NCBI GenBank assembly: GCA_019693395.1
Contig: JAAMXP010000029.1
Location: 1 to 64,000 of the forward strand
From: Ettlia oleoabundans
Taxonomy: Eukaryota; Chlorophyta; Chlorophyceae; Chlamydomonadales
Reading direction: 5' to 3'
Length of the DNA: 64,000 bases
Part shown: piece after piece, positions 1 to 13,100 of the stretch
Layout of the letters: the number at the start of each line of letters is the position of its first letter
How positions within the stretch are numbered: position 1 is the first letter of the stretch
The notes under the pieces: model-generated
Seen by the model: the letters and a program-made list of their open reading frames with translations, nothing else
Database searches by the model: none
Told to the model about the DNA's origin: nothing
Position numbers and translations under genes: made by a program

Positions 1-111
1 GCCCAAGAGGATTAGGTTTCCTTCATCCGTTCATCCCCTCCTGCAACGTTAACTGCATGGTGGGCTGTACTGGCTATGAAGGTATACGGTACTGATCGTT
101 TAGTCGTGCAG

Positions 112-834
112 GCTGCAGCATGAGTTGGCGGAGATGCGGCGGCTGATTGAGCTGGAGGAAAGCACCGCCGACCCGCAGCAGCTGGCAATGATCAAAGAAG
201 CCTGGCGGCAAAGGGTGCGGGCAGTGCTGCTCTGACCCACCCTCACAGCTGCCCTGTGTGCAGCAGCTGGGTGCCATAACCTTGCTGGTCAAACGAAATG
301 CGTGTTTCCACGTCAGCACCACTGCAGCAGGAATGATTTGGTGCTCTGCTGTTGGGTGCATCACTGGGTTGCTGTTGATGCAAGTTGCTCGCTGCTGGAG
401 TAAAACCGACTGGCCGTAGTTTGCTGCTGTCACCAGGCAGTCCGTCCTTTGATGTGCTCCGCTGCAGTTTGCCAGTGCTCCCATCATGACATCAGAGGAG
501 ATGGAGCGAGATCCGGACCTAGTGGCGGGCGCGATGCACCCAGATGTGAGCCTTTGTTGCAAATCTCTTTACCTTCCATGCCTTACACACTCTATAATGG
601 ATAGGTATGGGCTAAATTCGCAGGCACATCTCACTGCAAGCTCAACTTGCCACTGCATTCCTCAGGATTAGCGACTCACCAGACCACTCTGTTCAACGTC
701 TGCCAACACTGTGTCTGTTGCTGCAGGCAATGAAGGCGGTGACAGAGGTGCTTGCAGACCCCAGTGCGGCAGAGAAGTACCGCGACAACCCGCCACTCTA
801 CAAGCTGCTGATGCGAGCGCTGGGACGAACTTGA
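112..834 (+). CDS. 3' exons of a gene ending in an STI1/DP-like domain (partial)
   Basis: The 5' end lies outside the window. Three exons can be joined in phase: 112-214 (after a TGCAG acceptor, donor GTGCGG at 215), 468-545 (donor GTGAGC at 546) and 727-834 (TGA at 832-834). If the first donor is not used, exon 112 simply ends at TGA 233-235, and 486-834 could be a separate tiny gene. The tail reads like an STI1-type helical module: an MERDPDLVAGAMHPD stretch, then AMKAVTEVLADPSAAEKYRD, ending LMRALGRT. Such DP/STI1 modules occur in Hop/STI1, Hip and Tic40 and bind hydrophobic client or chaperone segments. The upstream exon is charged and helical (ELAEMRRLIELEE). The host protein cannot be named because its front is missing. 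The splice linkage of the first two exons is an inference from phase alone. Confidence 0.45.
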
Positions 835-1028
835 GGCACATTTGTGTGAAGCATCAGCGGGGCAGACTTTGGTTTGTTTGTTTGCCAGTTTGTGTATTTG
901 ACAGCAATAACATTCACGTTACCATATCATGAATGAGCAAATATGTAGGAGGGCGCGTATGCGCACTATAAGTCTATGGAGAGAGTAAGGAAGCAATCAA
1001 TAATGGAGTATATTAAGTTTCAACAGGC

Positions 1029-4000
1029 TCAACTACTGGCATCATGCTGCCGCAGCAGCCGGCATGCCCTTCGGTGCTGTGGCCAAGCTGCGTTGTTGCA
1101 CGCCTCGCTGCAGAAGCGAACTGCTTTGCATGCACTGCACTTGCGGCTCTTCAGCTGCGCCTCGGTGTGGCCATCCAGGTTAGTGCAACCAAGGTTTGCG
1201 CAGCGGCGCAGGCCCAGGGCTTGCGCCTGCCGCAGTGCTATTTGCTGCTTGTCTATGGCTGCAAGCAGCTGTTCCACCTCAGATTGCGCCGTCGCCGCCT
1301 CGGTAGTAACGAGTGCCACTGCCTGCTGAATGTCAGTTGCTGACAGCTCCCGCAGCACATTGCCGCTGCTGGCAACATTCAGCAAACGGGCGCTCAGCGC
1401 TGGCACGGGCTTGCCCAGCCGGGCCGGCATCCGGGCTAGGTGGAGAACTAGGACCTCTAAAGGCGCCTGAACCTGCGCCATGTGCTAAGCAGTATAATCA
1501 CAACAATTCAAGTGATGTGCCGTATGCAGTGTGCCAATGGCAACAAACGTCAGGTCTTGGCAGCGGGCAGCAACAGGTGTTGGCCCATACAAGACACTCG
1601 GCCCCCTTGTTGCAGGCCCAGCGCCACAACCGGGAGAAATAACGCAGCCAACAGCAAACCAGCCTGCATCACCTCTCTTTGGTGCGCCTGGTTGTGCGCC
1701 TGCTGCAGCACCGCTGTGCATGCCGTGCCCAGGCTTTGCGCTAGCTGGTGGTTGGCGGCAAGGAAGGGCGAGAGGCTGGGGCAGGAGGTGTGTGTTGCAC
1801 CAAGCCGAGCCAGCGTGTCAGTGAGAATAACAGCCTCGGTTGAACCAACTTGGGCACCACTCACCACCTCCTGCGCCAACAGGACAGTGGGGCAAACAGC
1901 CCCGTACACAATCGGGATCAGATGCTCAAAACAGCCAGGAGGTCTGGAAACAGCATACTGCACTGCCACAAACGACTCTGCCCTATGACAAAACTATATG
2001 GCATGGCATGGCATGGCATGCCGGACATGCATCTCTCACGTCAATATACAGCCTCGCTTGATTGCTGGCGTCCCGCTCCTCACCAAAAGAGTTGCAGCGA
2101 GCGATGCGAGCTGTTCCCCAGCGCCGAGAGGCAGCAGCAAGTCACACAATTCTGGCACGCTGAGCAGCCTCAAAAGCGCAAGGATCTGGTCCTTCAACGT
2201 GCCAATGGCAAACAGCCGAGGTGCGGCAGGTGCTGGCAGGGCTGACATCACATGGCAGGTGATGAGTGCAATGGAGTCAAGGTGCCTGCAGATAGGGGTG
2301 GCGGACAACCAGGGGTCACAGCAGTAGGTCATAAAGTCCCGCGCAAGGGAAGGAACAGCCTTTGAAGCAAGGCAGGGACCTGACAACTACAGCATGTAAT
2401 TGTGATTTTAAATTGCGGGACGTTGTGTCCGGTAGCTGCGTGCAGGATGGCTTCACCTTCCACCATGCACTTGCTGCCTGTCAGCCCCGATTAAGGTATT
2501 GGCAGGTGCTAAAGTGTAGGGGCCAGGAGGTGTGGTTGCCTGACTGGGCTGATCCAACCAGTTGTACCCTGTTGCCGTACAACACACTTCCTAAGACCCT
2601 GAAGCACACTAAACACGCGCACACCTTATGATGTTTTGTCGGTCCATAGCGGGCCGGCTCAACAAATCCACCCAGCAGTCGATGCACGCCAGGCTTGCGG
2701 TCCACACATAAGGCTGGGTGGTGCCGGCCCGCGCGGCGGGGAGCGCGTCTGGCTGTGTGGTAGTCAGGTTACTGGCCAGCATGCCATGCTTGGCTGCCGT
2801 TTGGTAGGCCGCCAGCGAGGCGTGAGCTGCCGCCAAGCAATCTTCATTGCTGCCATGCTGAAATGGAGAAGCCGTCAACAGGCGCAGGGACAGGCGTACC
2901 GCCAGGTCCATACCAGCATGTGCCAGGGCTTCAGCCTCCTCACGGCATCTTTCCTCCTCACCCTCATCCTCGCTGCCGCTGGGTGCTGCCCTGCCACCGC
3001 CACTGCCACTCTGGCCGCCTGCGAGGGCGCTGCTGCTGTCTCTGCCGCTGGCGGCGCTGGGCGCTTTTGCCAGCTTCATCAGCGGCGGCAGCAGCCTGAA
3101 GCACAGCTCCGAGACTTCCGCCACGTTGTGCCAGCAGCTTGCATGCCGCAGCTGCTCCTCAATGGCCACTCTTTCCAGATTCTTAAGGATGGTTGCCCAT
3201 ACGCCCAGAACATCAGCAAGGAGCTCTGGCTGTGACAACCAGCGGTTCCCCGGTGAGCCTTTGGCCGCTGCTTCCATACCGGCAGCACCAGCGGCACCAG
3301 CCAGCGCTGCATCTGACCTGGACAGCGTTGCCGTGCCACCTTGGATGCTGCCTACTGGCTGCCCCGAGGTGGGTTCAGACGCTGCTGGGCACACGCCTGC
3401 CACGGCAGCGGACACAAGCTGGTGCAGCAGCGAAAGGCCGGCAGCCATGTGCTGCAGCGGTTCAGGGCTGGTCAGCCGGTGCCAGTCGCCGTGCATGCTT
3501 CTTCCAAGGTGCCGCCGTTTGATGGCACGCATTTCAGGCTGAGCGTTTGGTCCAGCAAGTACCCTTTCAGCACGTAAGACTCCAGCACTAGGTTTTCCAC
3601 AGCACATGTTTGGTCGACGGTGTATTCCTCGCTGCCGGCTGCGCTGCGGACCCTGCCGCCGCTGGCACTGGCACCCCGTCCACGGCTGCTGCTGCCGCTG
3701 GTGCTAGAGCCCTGCTGCTCTGCCTCTGCCTGTGCCAGCAGTTGCCGCGTCAGTTGCATGACAGTTTGGAGCATGTCGCTGCTGCCGGCATTCTCAAGTT
3801 GCATTACTGCAGATCCGAGGCAGTCGGCACTGAGTGCGCTGAGCACGCCCCGCAAGCAGCGGCTCCTGGTGAAAGCAATACTGCCGCTTGCCACATCAGT
3901 AGCCAGGATGGACAGCATGCCTGCCAGCATCTCCGCAACTGCAGCTGCGGCCTCAGGTGCTGCTTGCAGTGCTTGCTGGGTGGCGAGGGACAAAGTATCG

Positions 4001-5099
4001 TGGGTGTGGGCGCACAAGCTACACACCACCAGCACATAGACCACAGGCAGCTGTCTCGCATCCGCGGGCATGACAGGGCACGGGTGCAGTTGAGACATGT
4101 AGGTGAATTTGTGCGTCAGGCAATGATCGCCCGTTTGATGCCACCACCGCTGAGCCATGCAAATGGCAGGTTGCAACTGCAGCAACTGCCACAGGTCTGC
4201 AAGTCGCAGCCAGAACAGCAGGTGCAAATGCGCGCACCTACTGTAAGGGGGCGATGAAGCAGTACAGCGTGCCGTGCGGTACAGAGCATCCAGTCACATA
4301 GTACTGCAGGGCTCAAAGTTCGCTGCTGCGCCAGCTGCAACACCCTGGGGGACGGCCTGCAGCCAGCAGGGCCCTCAGGGCTGTCCCCTCGCCCCGCCAG
4401 CCAGCCCATAAGGTAGGTCACCATCATGCCAGCGTTGTTTAGGCCCCTAGCAACAATGATTCCCACGCGCTCCTTGTCGCTGTCAAACAGGCTTGGGTGC
4501 GCTCCGTACGAGACAACCTGCTCGCACAGCAGGTCCAAGGCCGACGTCGCTGCCTGCAATGCTGCTGAAGCACCCGCCAGAATGCGCAGCCCGTCAGCCT
4601 CAGCCAGTCCCTCGCCATGAACGGTGGCAAATTGGACAGTTGCCGAGGCGGCAAGGTTGGCGGCGTCGACGACCTCGCATGAGCTCAGGGCCCGATACAG
4701 CCTGGCAGCAAAGCTGCCGTTGGCTGCCACCGCCATGTGAGCCTGCTGCATTTGCGTGGGCACGCGTGCCACTGCACCCATCAGGCTGACAAGTGCCCTA
4801 CACATGGCAGGTTGGCACACATGGGACGACAGTTGGCAAAGTTAAGATTGCCGAGCCAACAGTAGGAGCACGATGCGACCCAATCACCAGTGTTATCCTG
4901 CAGCAACTTGTAATCGCAGGCCTCCCACGCTCCTCGCCCTTTCAACCGGCCCGCAGGATCCCGAAGCAGCCTCCTCAAATAGCTCGGTAGCCAGCCCCAC
5001 CAGTTTAAAGCCGTCTGGCATTGAAACAGGCAGGGCCTCAAGCTGTGCCTCCAGGCGGGCCGCCAGTCGAGCGACGGCATCTCGCTGGCCGGCTCTACC
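1029..5099 (-). CDS. Large MYND zinc-finger protein (5' end not resolved)
   Basis: Several long minus-strand exons follow one another: about 4893-5099, 4230-4800, 3590-4090, 2640-3560, 2050-2370, 1550-1960, and the last exon near 1029-1470 with its stop at 1029. The final exon carries a MYND finger with the right Cys/His spacing: CANLGCTNLDG, then CSACKAVRFC, then CNNAAWPQHRRAC. MYND fingers are protein-interaction modules. Many chlorophytes have families of large Ala/Leu-rich helical proteins ending in such a finger, mostly without known function. The upstream part is helical, with an acidic linker (SGSEDEGEEERC) and Gly/Ser-rich stretches. The first visible exon begins after a TTCTGCAG acceptor at 5100-5104, so the true start codon is further right and was not found. 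The first exon junction did not match in phase with the borders I tried, so at least one border or an extra exon is missing. Confidence 0.75.
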
Positions 5100-5141
5100 C
5101 TGCAGAATAGCGTGACAAGCAAATAAGAATAAATTCTGCAA

Positions 5142-6545
5142 ATCTTGTTTGTCTAAATCTTAGTATTGTTCTCTGGCGTGCTGTCACTTAGTCACAGCAG
5201 GTAAGCTGGGTGTCATGGCACAGGTGATAGATCAGTGAACGTGCGCAGGAGTCAGCGGCAGGAGTATGGCACTTGGCGGCCCTACAACTGCAACATGTGG
5301 TTACCTGGCGCGGCGGCATGGCTCTTGCAACAATCAATCACGTTGAGTGGTCTACTAGGAAGGGGGATTTCTGCGGGTAAAGGCTTTGTTGGGTTTGGTG
5401 CTTGTAGCTTACAAGTTGGGTTTCGCAACGGGCGTGGCTAGCTCTGTTACAGAGCTGAACGGTTTTGACACTGCCTGTGCGCTGAAGCACGTGATTTTCG
5501 GAGAAGGTGCGCGCAGGTGCTCACCTGAAGAGCGTGCGGGTGAAGGCGGTGCCGTCAACGGGAATGCTGCCAACACGATACGTATGGCACAGGATACGTC
5601 GGGATTAACGCGCCGCGCTGATTCCCGATGGAGGAGTAGAAGCATTTAGGACAGCACTCCCCTCATCCTGCCGCAGCGGCCACAGCATGAGCCTGCCGCC
5701 GTTTGGCACCTTACACCTTACTCGTCCTTAGCCTGTCGCCGAACATGTTTTGTGATGGTGAATGAGACCATCCGATATCACACGAGCCAGCAGCAACGAT
5801 TTGTTTTGTTGATATTTACCATATTTCGGTTGGCCAGCCTGCTAAGGACGCATTCAGTGGCACCCTGCACTGCCATGCTATCATTCTTTTGATTGCGCAG
5901 CCTTGTAATTCAATACGACTAAGCATAACCCATGCTGTATCTCCAGACCATCTTGGTGAGTTGGCAAAGCCCTTACCTTAATTCCAATGCAAATGGGTTG
6001 GACAGAATACAAGTGTGCGACTGACAGTACTCCCGTGTAAGGGTGCAGCTTGATGATGGAACCTCTTTTCGGTGTTGGAGTCACTAGGTCCGGTCAGCTG
6101 CGATAAGATTATGCCGAAAACGCACGCATAGTGCCCGCACCAGGGCCAGGCGCCAGGTGCGGAGGTACCGGCACACTTGCGCCATCCTTTTGACAGTGAG
6201 CCCAAACATCTGCAAGCTGGGTGCGAAATCGTATCTGACTAGAATGGGAGAGTTGCTATCCTCGGCGGTAACGCAACGACCTTCAACAACACACCATGTT
6301 TGTTGCCACCCATCCGCCGCCAGCCTGAAAATGACTATCTCTAACATCGAGAAGGCTGTCAAACACCACGGCAGATGATCTACAAAGGGGGACCTGCGTT
6401 GACGCCGCTGACGGGGCAGGCAGTGCCAGAATGTCTCAATCGTTCTTATAAACGCGTCAGTCCCTCCCCTCAACTGCAGACAGCTGTTGTTTTATGGCCC
6501 GCTAGCCGTGGTGTTGTGTTGCTCTTCGGCTTCGCATCAGGCATC
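5142..6545. other. Divergent intergenic region, 5' exon(s) of the MYND gene probably within
   Basis: About 1.4 kb lies between the MYND gene (leftward) and the thioesterase gene (rightward). It should hold both promoters and the missing first exon of the MYND gene. Minus-strand open frames at 5409-5645 and 6084-6473 are possible exons but carry no recognisable family signature. A TATA-like TTATAAAC lies near 6446, about 100 bases before the thioesterase ATG. Nothing else was recognised. Confidence 0.4.
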
Positions 6546-8901
6546 ATGACTGCCGTCGCCACCAGCTTAAGCTTGCCTCAGGCCAGCGTCCGGCCGGCGG
6601 TGTGCAGCAGCCGCGCAAACAGCAGTCGCCGCTGGGCCCCAGTATCAGCAGCGGCGCGGCAGCCCACGTCACTGCAGGCCGTGGCGGGGGTGCCGGCACC
6701 AGCAACAGAGCCGCCAGCAACTGAAGTAGCGAGCAGTCGCCCGCAGCCTGTCATAGAAGTGTTCCCGGCCATGATTGCCAGCCGCTTGACAGATGACAAC
6801 CGCATGTTTGTGGAATCACACAGGTGCGGTGCAGGACTGCCGCTTTGCCGCCGCATTCTGGCATGCGCTGTGTTCAACATTACGTGGACGTCAGTGCTCT
6901 CTTGCGCCCCTTGTCTTGCTGTGTGCTAAACGGTCAAAGCATTGTGCATAGCAGCAGCCGAATAGGCTTTTTCAAGAAGCGTGGCGGCCCCTCGCCCGTC
7001 GTGCAAATCAATCCTGGCATCCAACCTCCACACACACACACCCCAAAACCCTAGGACGCCTCCTCTACCCGAATCTCCTCTCCATCCTATTCATGCCCTG
7101 CTCCTGCTTGCGTGACCCTCTCTCCCGCTCTGTTTGACCTATCTTGACTTCAGGATTCGTGGCAACGAGGTTGGGCCCGACCAGAAGACCTCCATGCTCT
7201 CAATTGCCACTCTTCTCCAGGAGGCTGCCAGCAACCACGCGGTGGCCATGTGGGGCCGCAGCACAGAGGGCTTTGCCTCTGATCCATCCATGAAGGGGCT
7301 CATCTTTGTGATGACCCGCATGCAGATCCAAATGGAGCACTATCCGCGATGGTGGGTGCAGGTGTCTGTGGATGGATGGGCAAGTGGTTGTTGGCGGGCA
7401 AGGCTGGGCTGGCATGCCTGCACACAATATTTCGACAGTGTAGTTCAGGAGTGACCTTTTATCACTGTCAATCTGCGACAGTTATTAGAGCAACTTGACA
7501 GTTAATATGCAGTTGCACTTGTAGGATCTAGCAACCCTCAATGTTGAAGAAGCACATTATGCTGCTGAAGTGCAGGGGCGACGTGGTTCAAATCAACACA
7601 TGGTTCCAGGAGGACGGCAAGCTGGCGGCGCAGCGTGACTGGCGCATTACCGACAAGGCCACAGGGCGGGAGCTTGGGCGCGCCACGAGCACCTGGGTGA
7701 TGATCAACATGCAGACGCGCCGTCTATTGAAGCTGCCGGAACCGATGCGGCGAAAGTGCGAGGCGTTCCAGCTGCAGCCTCCGTGCCACGCGATCCCGCG
7801 GGAGTGCACCCGCCAGAAGCTCCCTGACCTGGCGCTGCCTGCAGAGGTGGGTGCTGGGCTGATTGTTTGTTGTGGTGCTGAGAAGGGGCCGTCTGCGGTA
7901 ACAATGGGATATTGCCGCCGTTGTCTTCTGCTGCCCCATGCCTGCCTGCCTGCCTGCCCTCCTCTTTCCCTCCCTTCCTGCCTTCCATCGCTGCCTCCCC
8001 CCAAACCGTTTTGCCGTTTTCACTGCTGCACCTACCCGACTGATGCCTCTCCCTCCGCACCTGCCTGCAGATTGTGGGGCCAGTGCAGGTTGCTCGCCGC
8101 TCGGATATGGACATGAACGGGCACGTCAACAACGTCACATATCTCGCATGGGCCATGGAGACCGTGCCGCGGGAGGTCTACTACGGCTGCCACCTGTACC
8201 AGGTTAGTTTAGAGTGATGCCAGTATGGTAGTGATGCAGTATGGCAGTGCCAGCTGGCCAAGTGTGTGGTGCAATGGCAGTTTGGCTCCACTGGGATCAC
8301 CTCTGATACGTCGCTTTCTCCCCGTTGTTGCCTACATTGTATTGCTCCCCACTGCTTCGAAGTCTTCGAGCTGACACTTCCTGTGTTGCTCCCCTCCCCC
8401 CTGCTCACATGATTGGATGCACCTTCAGATGGAGATTGACTTCAAGGCTGAGTGCCACAGCGGCGAGCTGGTGGAGTCGCTGGCACAGCGCTGCGGTACG
8501 CACACCTCCAGCTGCTGCGGCCTTCCAGATATGCTGGCCCCTGGCCAATGCCTATGCCCTGCCTGTGACTGGCTCCTGCATGGCGAGCTAGAGTTGTGTG
8601 TCCTAATTGCTGCATTGCTGCCGGGCGGTGCAGTTTCGTGTGTGGCAATGCCCCGCAGTTGGCTGAGAGGGAGGGAAGTGCATAATGCTAATCATCGTCA
8701 ACCTTGGATGCTAACCCCATGTGAGCATTTCTCCACCTTCTTTTCCCGCCTGCAGAGACGCACGACAAGCTGGCTGCCAACGGCGCCGGCCCCTGCGCCC
8801 TCAGCTTCGTCCACATGCTGCGCCGCTGCAATGGGGAGGTGTGCACTGAGCTGGTCCGTGCTCGCACCACCTGGCGTGCTGGCGAACCCACCTCTACCTG
8901 A
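6546..8901 (+). CDS. FAT: Plastid acyl-ACP thioesterase (FAT)
   Basis: Hydrolyses acyl-ACP in the chloroplast stroma, releasing free fatty acids for export and lipid assembly. Six exons join in phase: 6546-6823, 7154-7351, 7576-7846, 8071-8202, 8429-8495, 8756-8901 (363 aa). Residues 1 to about 70 are rich in Ser, Ala and Arg and look like a transit peptide. The first hotdog domain holds RIRGNEVGPDQKTSM and GDVVQINTWFQEDGKLAAQR. The second holds MDMNGHVNNVTYLAWAMETV, the Asn-His catalytic motif, and DFKAECHSGEL with the family's conserved Cys. Length and motif order fit plant FatA/FatB, of which green algae usually have a single ancestral type; I cannot assign chain-length preference. The ATG at 6546 opens the transit peptide and is the first in frame with the rest. 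The 3' UTR may run to a TGTAA at 9775. Confidence 0.94.
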
Positions 8902-10127
8902 GATAGTCTACAGAGACTGTACAGCCCGAGACAGTACTGCAGAGACAATACTACACACTAGCCCGCTGCAATACTGGCTCATACTTGGAGCCTGTCCTTG
9001 GCTGCTCCTCTGTACTATATGCGCTGCGTTGCTACCCCTCATTGGCAAAAGCCACACCTACCAGCCAGCAAGCGGTCTGGAGGCTTGGTTGCCTCCTTTG
9101 CCTGCCTGCCTGTCCCCGCCATAATGTGTTCTTCTTAGACGAAAATGTCTGCCTTTTGGTTCCTTGTTTTGTCTAACCAGCAACACACTCAAGCCGCGTC
9201 CCAAGTCGTGGTGCCCCCTGGGCCCCCTGAGTGTGTGCGTGTCTGGGTGTGTTGTCACTGTTGTGCCCAACCCCTGTCTGGCCCCCTGGCTGTTGAGTGA
9301 ATTACAGAGCACTACTTAGAGCCCCTGCATTGGTCAGATCTCTCCCCCCATCGGCGTTCTTCTATCCATTGCTGCTTCCCCGCTGCCGCACTCACCTTAC
9401 TCAGCCCACTCAGGCTAGCGTGCCATGCCCAATGACCATTCTTTTGCCTGCCTTAAATTGTGTCGCCTATATCTCACCAGGCTTTGAAACACTCTCAACA
9501 TGCTAGGATCTTCTCTTCCTATCATACCTCCTGTGTCCAGGACATTGCAACATTCCCACCCTTTGCAACACTCTCACATCCTAGTATCCCCCTGTGCCTG
9601 CCCTCGTGCTAGCGCTCCTCATGCCTGCCCTACTCGCCTACTGGGGTAACTGCACGCCCAGCCGCTCCCAAACTGAATGTGTCCCGCGCTGCCGTCCCCA
9701 AATGAGTCTGCCTGCATTACTGCCTCCTCGCCGCCCCTACGTACATGTCTGCACTCAGACATGAAGTCATCATCCTGTAATGCGACATTGCCGCTTTGTT
9801 GCAGACAGCCACTTTTAAGAAGCGAAACAATCCCTTGGAGGGAAGGAGGATCAAAGTTGCAAGGCAGCACGGTGAGGGCTGCAGCAAATCAATTGAAACC
9901 AGGAAAAACACAAACTCCAGGTTGCAGAGGTTTTGGCAGGCATAGCGGGTGTCGCACAATGCAATGACATAGCGCACAATCGACGCTCAGCTCTACAAGA
10001 AATGTGGGGCATAAACAGCAGCTCTGCTGAGAGCTCGCCAGCCCCATGCTTCTGACTGGCGTGGTGCGCCATATCACTCGCTCTCTCGGTCGTTCACGTG
10101 TCGCCAGGGCACTTGTAAAGCAGGAGC
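8902..10127. other. Convergent 3' region between FAT and HST
   Basis: About 1.2 kb between two converging genes, mostly pyrimidine-rich and CCTG-rich sequence with no coding frame I can support. A TGTAA at 9776-9780 is a plausible polyadenylation signal for the plus-strand thioesterase. Nothing else was recognised. Confidence 0.4.
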
Positions 10128-13100
10128 TCAGCAGGCACCCAGGAAGGGCAGCAACAAATATTCGCAGTAGAAGTTCAGCCTGCACCAGGAGTCAGTTGAA
10201 TGAGAGAGAGCAGTTTATGTGGTGAGCCACCCATGCTTCTACCTTCCCGGCAATGGTCAATGGATGGACAAGGATGGTGGGTACTGATGTTGAAACTCAA
10301 AAGTAGCCCACACATGCCGTTACAAGCCTCAGGACTGACGGGATGCAGTTGCTGCATGGTGGAGGCATAAGATGGTTTGGCAGGGAGGCTCACCAGATGG
10401 CGGCATAATAGTCCTTGATCGCCTGCTGGCTGTACTTGGCTGCATCCAGCTTGATGGTCTTGTACAGCAGTACCGCCCCCAGTACCGCGTGGCCCGCCCC
10501 CATGGTCCAGAGGTTGAACACGGAAGGAAGGCGCAGGGCAGCCACTATCGCGCCGGCATAGTTGGCCAGCAGCAGGCCCGAACCCAGGAAGGCGATGCGC
10601 CTGTGGGGAATAAGGTGCGGGGATCACGGCACAAGGAAGGGCAGGAGGCACGCGGAGGTTTGATAGTGTGCCCATGAGGTTTGCTCTTGGCGGCACCATG
10701 ACACGTCAGGTGCCAACTTAGCATAAGGGACCGCCCCATGCATGGCTTGGGTGCGAGAAGTCGTTAAGGAACATCACAAAAACCGCTGGAAGAAGGAAGC
10801 ACCATGCCACCACGGACACCGTCAGCACAGGCACGCCACCCTGCTGTGCTGTGCTGTGCAGTGCAGTCTGTGCTGTGCTCTGCTGTGCTGCTCTGTTTCA
10901 AGCTATGGTGCGCTCCACTCTCCAAAGGCAGGCTCGCCTTGACCCACCTCACTCCCATGCGAGTCGCAAACGTCTCTATGCCAAACTGCTTGTCTCCCTC
11001 GATATCTGGCAGGTCCTTGGTGATGGCAATCACAGTGGCAAACAGCGTGACAAAGCAGGTGATGAAGCTGCAAACAAGGCGAGAGGAGGGGCAAGGCGCC
11101 AGCAGCACAGCTGAGGCAGGTTTTCAACAAAGCAGTGGGGACTAAAGGGGAGGGCACGCAGAGCATGGTACACCCCACCCCACCAAAGGCACAGGCTGGC
11201 AGCCACCCACGTGATTGAGGGGTTCCAGGCAAAGGGCAGCCCCAGGGCGGCGCGTGCAGCATGGTAGACCCCAAAGTTCAGCAGGAAGCCGCGCACTGCA
11301 CAGCAAGTAAGGGGCCGGATGGGATGAGTGGTTGGCTGGCTGGGAAGCGGCGTCCGGCTAGGGGATAAGAGTCCCATCCAAATCGGGTATGACACGCATG
11401 ACCCGGAGCCAAGGAGGGGCGGGATTGTGTGCATGGCTGATATGCAAGTCATGGATTCGGCTGCCTTACTCCACGAAAGTAATTGACAGTGAAGAAAGGC
11501 CCAACCCGGACTCGTCAAACCTTCCACCAGGCCCAGTTGACCCCAAGCCTGCCAGAGACACCCAGCAACACACCCTCACACCCATAACCCACACACCCAG
11601 CCCCAGGTCAGCCAGCAGGCCAGCCACCAGGGCCCAGCCCACTCACCTGTGGCAATGATGAGGAAGGCGGCAACGGCGGAGCGCTTGAGGCGGAAGGGCG
11701 GCACAGAGTAGATGGTGCCCAGAAAGAGGCCAAAGGAGTAGAGGGCGGTGATGAGGGAGCCAAAGTTGGTGGTCGTGATGGCCACACCGCCTGCAGCAAA
11801 GAGCGGGTGGGTGTGAAGATAGGCAGGAGGGTGGTGCAGGCAGGCAGGCAGGCAGGCAGGTGAGCACGTGCGCAGGTATGAAAGGACATGTGATACGGCA
11901 CTGAGCGGCAGAGGAACACGCAAGCAGGCCAGTGCGCGAGGGAGCGGGAGCGGCGCATGTGTAGTGTCTCCCAATGTAGCAAAGACACGTTGTAGAACGT
12001 TTTCTGCACTGCTGACAATAAAAGGAGCAGGGAACAAACCGCAAACTGCACACCAGCCAGCAGCCCTATCACGGACAACCGAAGCTGCTGCGAACCTGCC
12101 GCGAGCGCCAGGCACAGCAGCCAGGCCGTGCCAGGGGACAGCTCGCCGGCAGCGACGGGGAGGAAGGGCTTGTTGACTGCGTCTATGTCCACGTCGTAAA
12201 TCTGGTTGATGCCCACAATGTAGCCGTTGCCGCACAGCAGGGCCACCACACCCAGCAATGCACGTGGCAGCAGTGCCCAATCTATCAACTGCAGTGGGAA
12301 GTAGTAGGTGGCATGATGTGGGGTGGGGCGGGGGCAGGGGGCGGCGGCAGCGCACGGCAACCGGCTGGCAAGAGCGCAAGTTGGCTGCCAGGCTGGCGGT
12401 GCGATAGCAGTGAGGGCAGCAAGAACTAGCAAGGAATCCAGCAGCAAATTTACAGGTAAAGTTGCATGGCAGCGAGCGGAATATGAATAAGCAGCAGTGA
12501 CATGTTGCAGGCGTGTGAGCAAGCTTACATGCTGCTGGCACAAGCATGCTCACCGCCGTGTTCTCCAGCACCGCCATTGCGGTGACCGCCGTGCTGCCCA
12601 GGATAGTGCCGCGGATGGTGTGCGGCCGCAGAAACTTCCAGAAGGCCTCCTTGAAGGCCACCACCTTCTGGGCAGCAGAGGGCTCGGGCTCCTGTGGAGA
12701 GAAGATGGCACAGCACAGCATGGCGGCATTGGGCGTGAGGGCAGGTGCTAAGGGTGGATAAGTGCTGGAAATCCGGCCACGATCAGCATTAGGATGCAAG
12801 AGAATGTATGGATGCACAACACCAAGGAAAATTGATGCTCTGCCAGCCGGCTGCAACAAGGTAGGCCCAGGAGCGGTAAGCAGGAGGTAGCACCACCAGC
12901 AGGCAGCAGCCCAAGAGGCGGGCACGCACCAGCGCCCCAGCGCCGGCTGCTGCAGAGGCCGCTACTTGCAGAGCGCCCCGCCTGCAACATGCGACTTGCG
13001 GCGCTGCTACCCAAGCCTGCTGCTGCTGCTGCTGCTGCTGCTCCAATCCTTGCTGCCGCTGCCGCCGTTGCAGCCACCGCCTGACAGGTGCCGCCGCTTG

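Noticed and set aside
6084..6473. Minus-strand open frame of 129 codons between the MYND and FAT genes
   Set aside because: The sequence is fairly protein-like but has no recognisable domain, and no phased splice to the MYND gene was found; left as a possible exon only.
11836..11862. CAGG, CCTG and GTGG short tandem repeats (also near 7940, 43180 and 45570)
   Set aside because: Ordinary short intronic simple repeats of a few units; no sign of function.
11576..12925. Minus-strand open frame of 449 codons
   Set aside because: It runs through several exons and introns of HST in mixed frames. The phased eight-exon model gives an intact family protein instead.
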